The position numbers and the translations under genes are program-made. From contig JAODGF010000077.1 of the NCBI GenBank assembly GCA_025464645.1, positions 1 to 5,775 of the forward strand: a DNA stretch of 5,775 bases, read 5' to 3'. How positions within the stretch are numbered: position 1 is the first letter of the stretch; every line of letters begins with the position of its first letter. Origin of the DNA: Methanosarcinales archaeon. Lineage in GTDB: Archaea; Halobacteriota; Syntropharchaeia; Alkanophagales; Methanospirareceae. Below the pieces are notes generated by a model. That model was not told the origin of the DNA and searched no databases. It saw only the letters and a program-made list of their open reading frames with translations. Shown here in pieces: positions 4,467 to 5,775 of the stretch.

Positions 4467-5775
4467 TTACAAATCTTTTAGCAGTTCCTCAATCTCCTTC
4501 TTGGTGAATTGTAATCCTCGGTCCTCTGCTATACTTAGTGCTTCTTGATAAAACTCCTTCGCTCTTTCTTTATCTCCCATCTTCGAATATACAATACCTA
4601 TGTTTTTTCGTCCCTCCACGGGATAGTATGTATGACCTCTTGGGAACTCCTCTGGACCCAACTCTATCACTTTTTCGAAATCTGAAATTGCCTTATTGTA
4701 TTCCCCGAGCTCGATGTAAGTAAGTCCTCTTATGTTATGTAAAGCATACACCTCCGAAGGATACATCCATACATGTTCTCCTTTCTCGATAGCCCCAATA
4801 GCCCCGGTGCATATCTCTATTGTCTTATTAAAAGATTCCTTTGCCTTACTATCATCTCCCATTGCCAAGTATGTCTTGCCTAAGTACAGGTACGCTGGAA
4901 GGATGGGGCGGTGACCTACTTCTATCGCTTTGTTGAGGTCTTGAATGGCTCTATCGTATTCCCCAAGTTTGTAATAGCACACTCCTCTACCATCCCATGT
5001 ATGGAAGTCCCACAGACCCAAGAATGGCTGGCTTTCTTTGATCTTAACACTTCTATTATATAATTCGAGAGCATCTTCAAGTTTTCCAATGCACGAATAA
5101 ATAGAAGCTAGGTGACCAAGTGCGGTATCGAGATTTGGGTCATATTCTATTGATTTTTCGTAATCCTGAATTGCTTGAGGATTTTCAACCCGTTGATACG
5201 CCCTTCCCCTACTGTAATATATTTCTGCTAATGCTTTCGTGCCTAGCTTTTGAAGTATCTCGTATTCATGTTCGAGAGACTTGTTATACCATTCTACCGC
5301 CTCATCGAATTTTCCATATCTGTCGTAAGCGTTTCCTATCCCGGCATAAGAAACATAGAACGTTCCATCTAATTCGAGAGTTTTGTTAAAGTCACTGAGT
5401 GCCTCATAGAACGTTTCATTTTCCTCTTCACTGAAAGGGCTGTCATAGAAATGAATGAATTCAATACGAGCAACTCCACGGTGATAATATGCCTCTGCAT
5501 ACTCTGGCTTTATTTCAACTACCTTGCTATAATCGGAAATAGCCTTTTCGAGCGAAGCTCTTCCTTCTGACGTATACTTACTCCCTGTTTTGAAATAAGC
5601 AAGTCCCCGATTGAAATATGCCTCCGCAAAATCAGCGTCTAATTCAATAGCTTTAGAGAACTCAGTAATCGCCTTTGTTGTGTCCCCTTTCTCCACATAG
5701 CATAATCCTCGGTCGTTATACAGGTATTGGTTGTTTGGGTTCACCTCTAATCCCTTAGTGAAGAGATATATTGCC
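4467..5775 (-). CDS. TPR-repeat protein (5' end outside window)
   Basis: The frame stays open to the right edge, so the start lies beyond the window; the GTG at 5744 is inside a repeat and is not a credible start. In the 435 visible residues there are about ten to eleven tetratricopeptide repeats, with the typical pattern AEAYFNRGLAYxxxGxxxxAIxDFxKAIELxPxx. Several carry insertions, for example a Ser/Glu-rich one with FSEEENETF and one with a WMYPSEVYALH stretch. It ends with a charged helix EIEELLKDL. TPR arrays form helical solenoids that bind other proteins; no catalytic domain or membrane segment is visible in this part. Peptide A starts 29 bases after its stop, which suggests a shared transcript. 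The binding partner is unknown, and any partner domain upstream cannot be seen. Confidence 0.85.
   Translation of the reverse strand, partial: AIYLFTKGLEVNPNNQYLYNDRGLCYVEKGDTTKAITEFSKAIELDADFAEAYFNRGLAYFKTGSKYTSEGRASLEKAISDYSKVVEIKPEYAEAYYHRGVARIEFIHFYDSPFSEEENETFYEALSDFNKTLELDGTFYVSYAGIGNAYDRYGKFDEAVEWYNKSLEHEYEILQKLGTKALAEIYYSRGRAYQRVENPQAIQDYEKSIEYDPNLDTALGHLASIYSCIGKLEDALELYNRSVKIKESQPFLGLWDFHTWDGRGVCYYKLGEYDRAIQDLNKAIEVGHRPILPAYLYLGKTYLAMGDDSKAKESFNKTIEICTGAIGAIEKGEHVWMYPSEVYALHNIRGLTYIELGEYNKAISDFEKVIELGPEEFPRGHTYYPVEGRKNIGIVYSKMGDKERAKEFYQEALSIAEDRGLQFTKKEIEELLKDL

Noticed and set aside
5742..5744. GTG as the true start of the TPR protein
   Set aside because: The frame stays open to the window edge and encodes the end of another TPR helix just upstream, so the gene clearly continues beyond the window.

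Overview
The window looks archaeal, most likely from a methanogen or methane/alkane-oxidising relative in the Methanosarcinales/Syntrophoarchaeales/ANME-1 neighbourhood. This is an inference. It rests on a multi-domain FmdE-like protein, a secreted TolB-type propeller ending in an EF-hand/dockerin-like tail, short archaeal TATA-type promoters, T-rich terminators and strong GGAGG ribosome sites. No rRNA, tRNA, CRISPR array, transposase or integrase is visible.

Layout. Two plus-strand genes fill the left half. The first (1-1587, start outside the window) is a protein built from three diverged FmdE-type domains. The second (1725-2903) is an exported six-bladed PD40/TolB-like propeller with a single EF-hand loop near its C terminus. 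They meet four minus-strand genes head-to-head at a long hairpin (2940-2985) that has T-tracts on both sides and probably stops transcription from both directions. Read in their own direction, the minus-strand genes are: a TPR-repeat protein (5775-4467, start outside the window), a 49-residue peptide (4437-4288), a radical SAM protein with a short SPASM-like tail (4164-3307), and a 52-residue peptide (3142-2984).

The most interesting feature is the pair of tiny genes. They are paralogues: both begin MCxPVxVxxGG, both have Ala-Pro at residues 17-18, both continue into one hydrophobic helix, and both end with a Leu-Lys-Lys-Leu basic tail. Most of the shared residues after Met use different synonymous codons in the two genes, so the protein rather than the DNA is being conserved. 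They lie on either side of a radical SAM/SPASM-type enzyme, a class that often modifies ribosomal peptides. A candidate peptide-modification system (two small membrane peptides plus a maturase) is therefore a reasonable hypothesis. It is inference only: no peptidase, dedicated transporter or leader-binding domain is visible here.

Expression. Peptide A follows the TPR gene by 29 bases and probably shares its transcript, which should end at a hairpin before the radical SAM gene. The radical SAM gene has no Shine-Dalgarno sequence but has a TATA-like box about 27 bases before its ATG, which suggests a leaderless mRNA. Peptide B has its own good TATA element and a strong ribosome site. The two peptides and the enzyme therefore seem to be separate transcription units.
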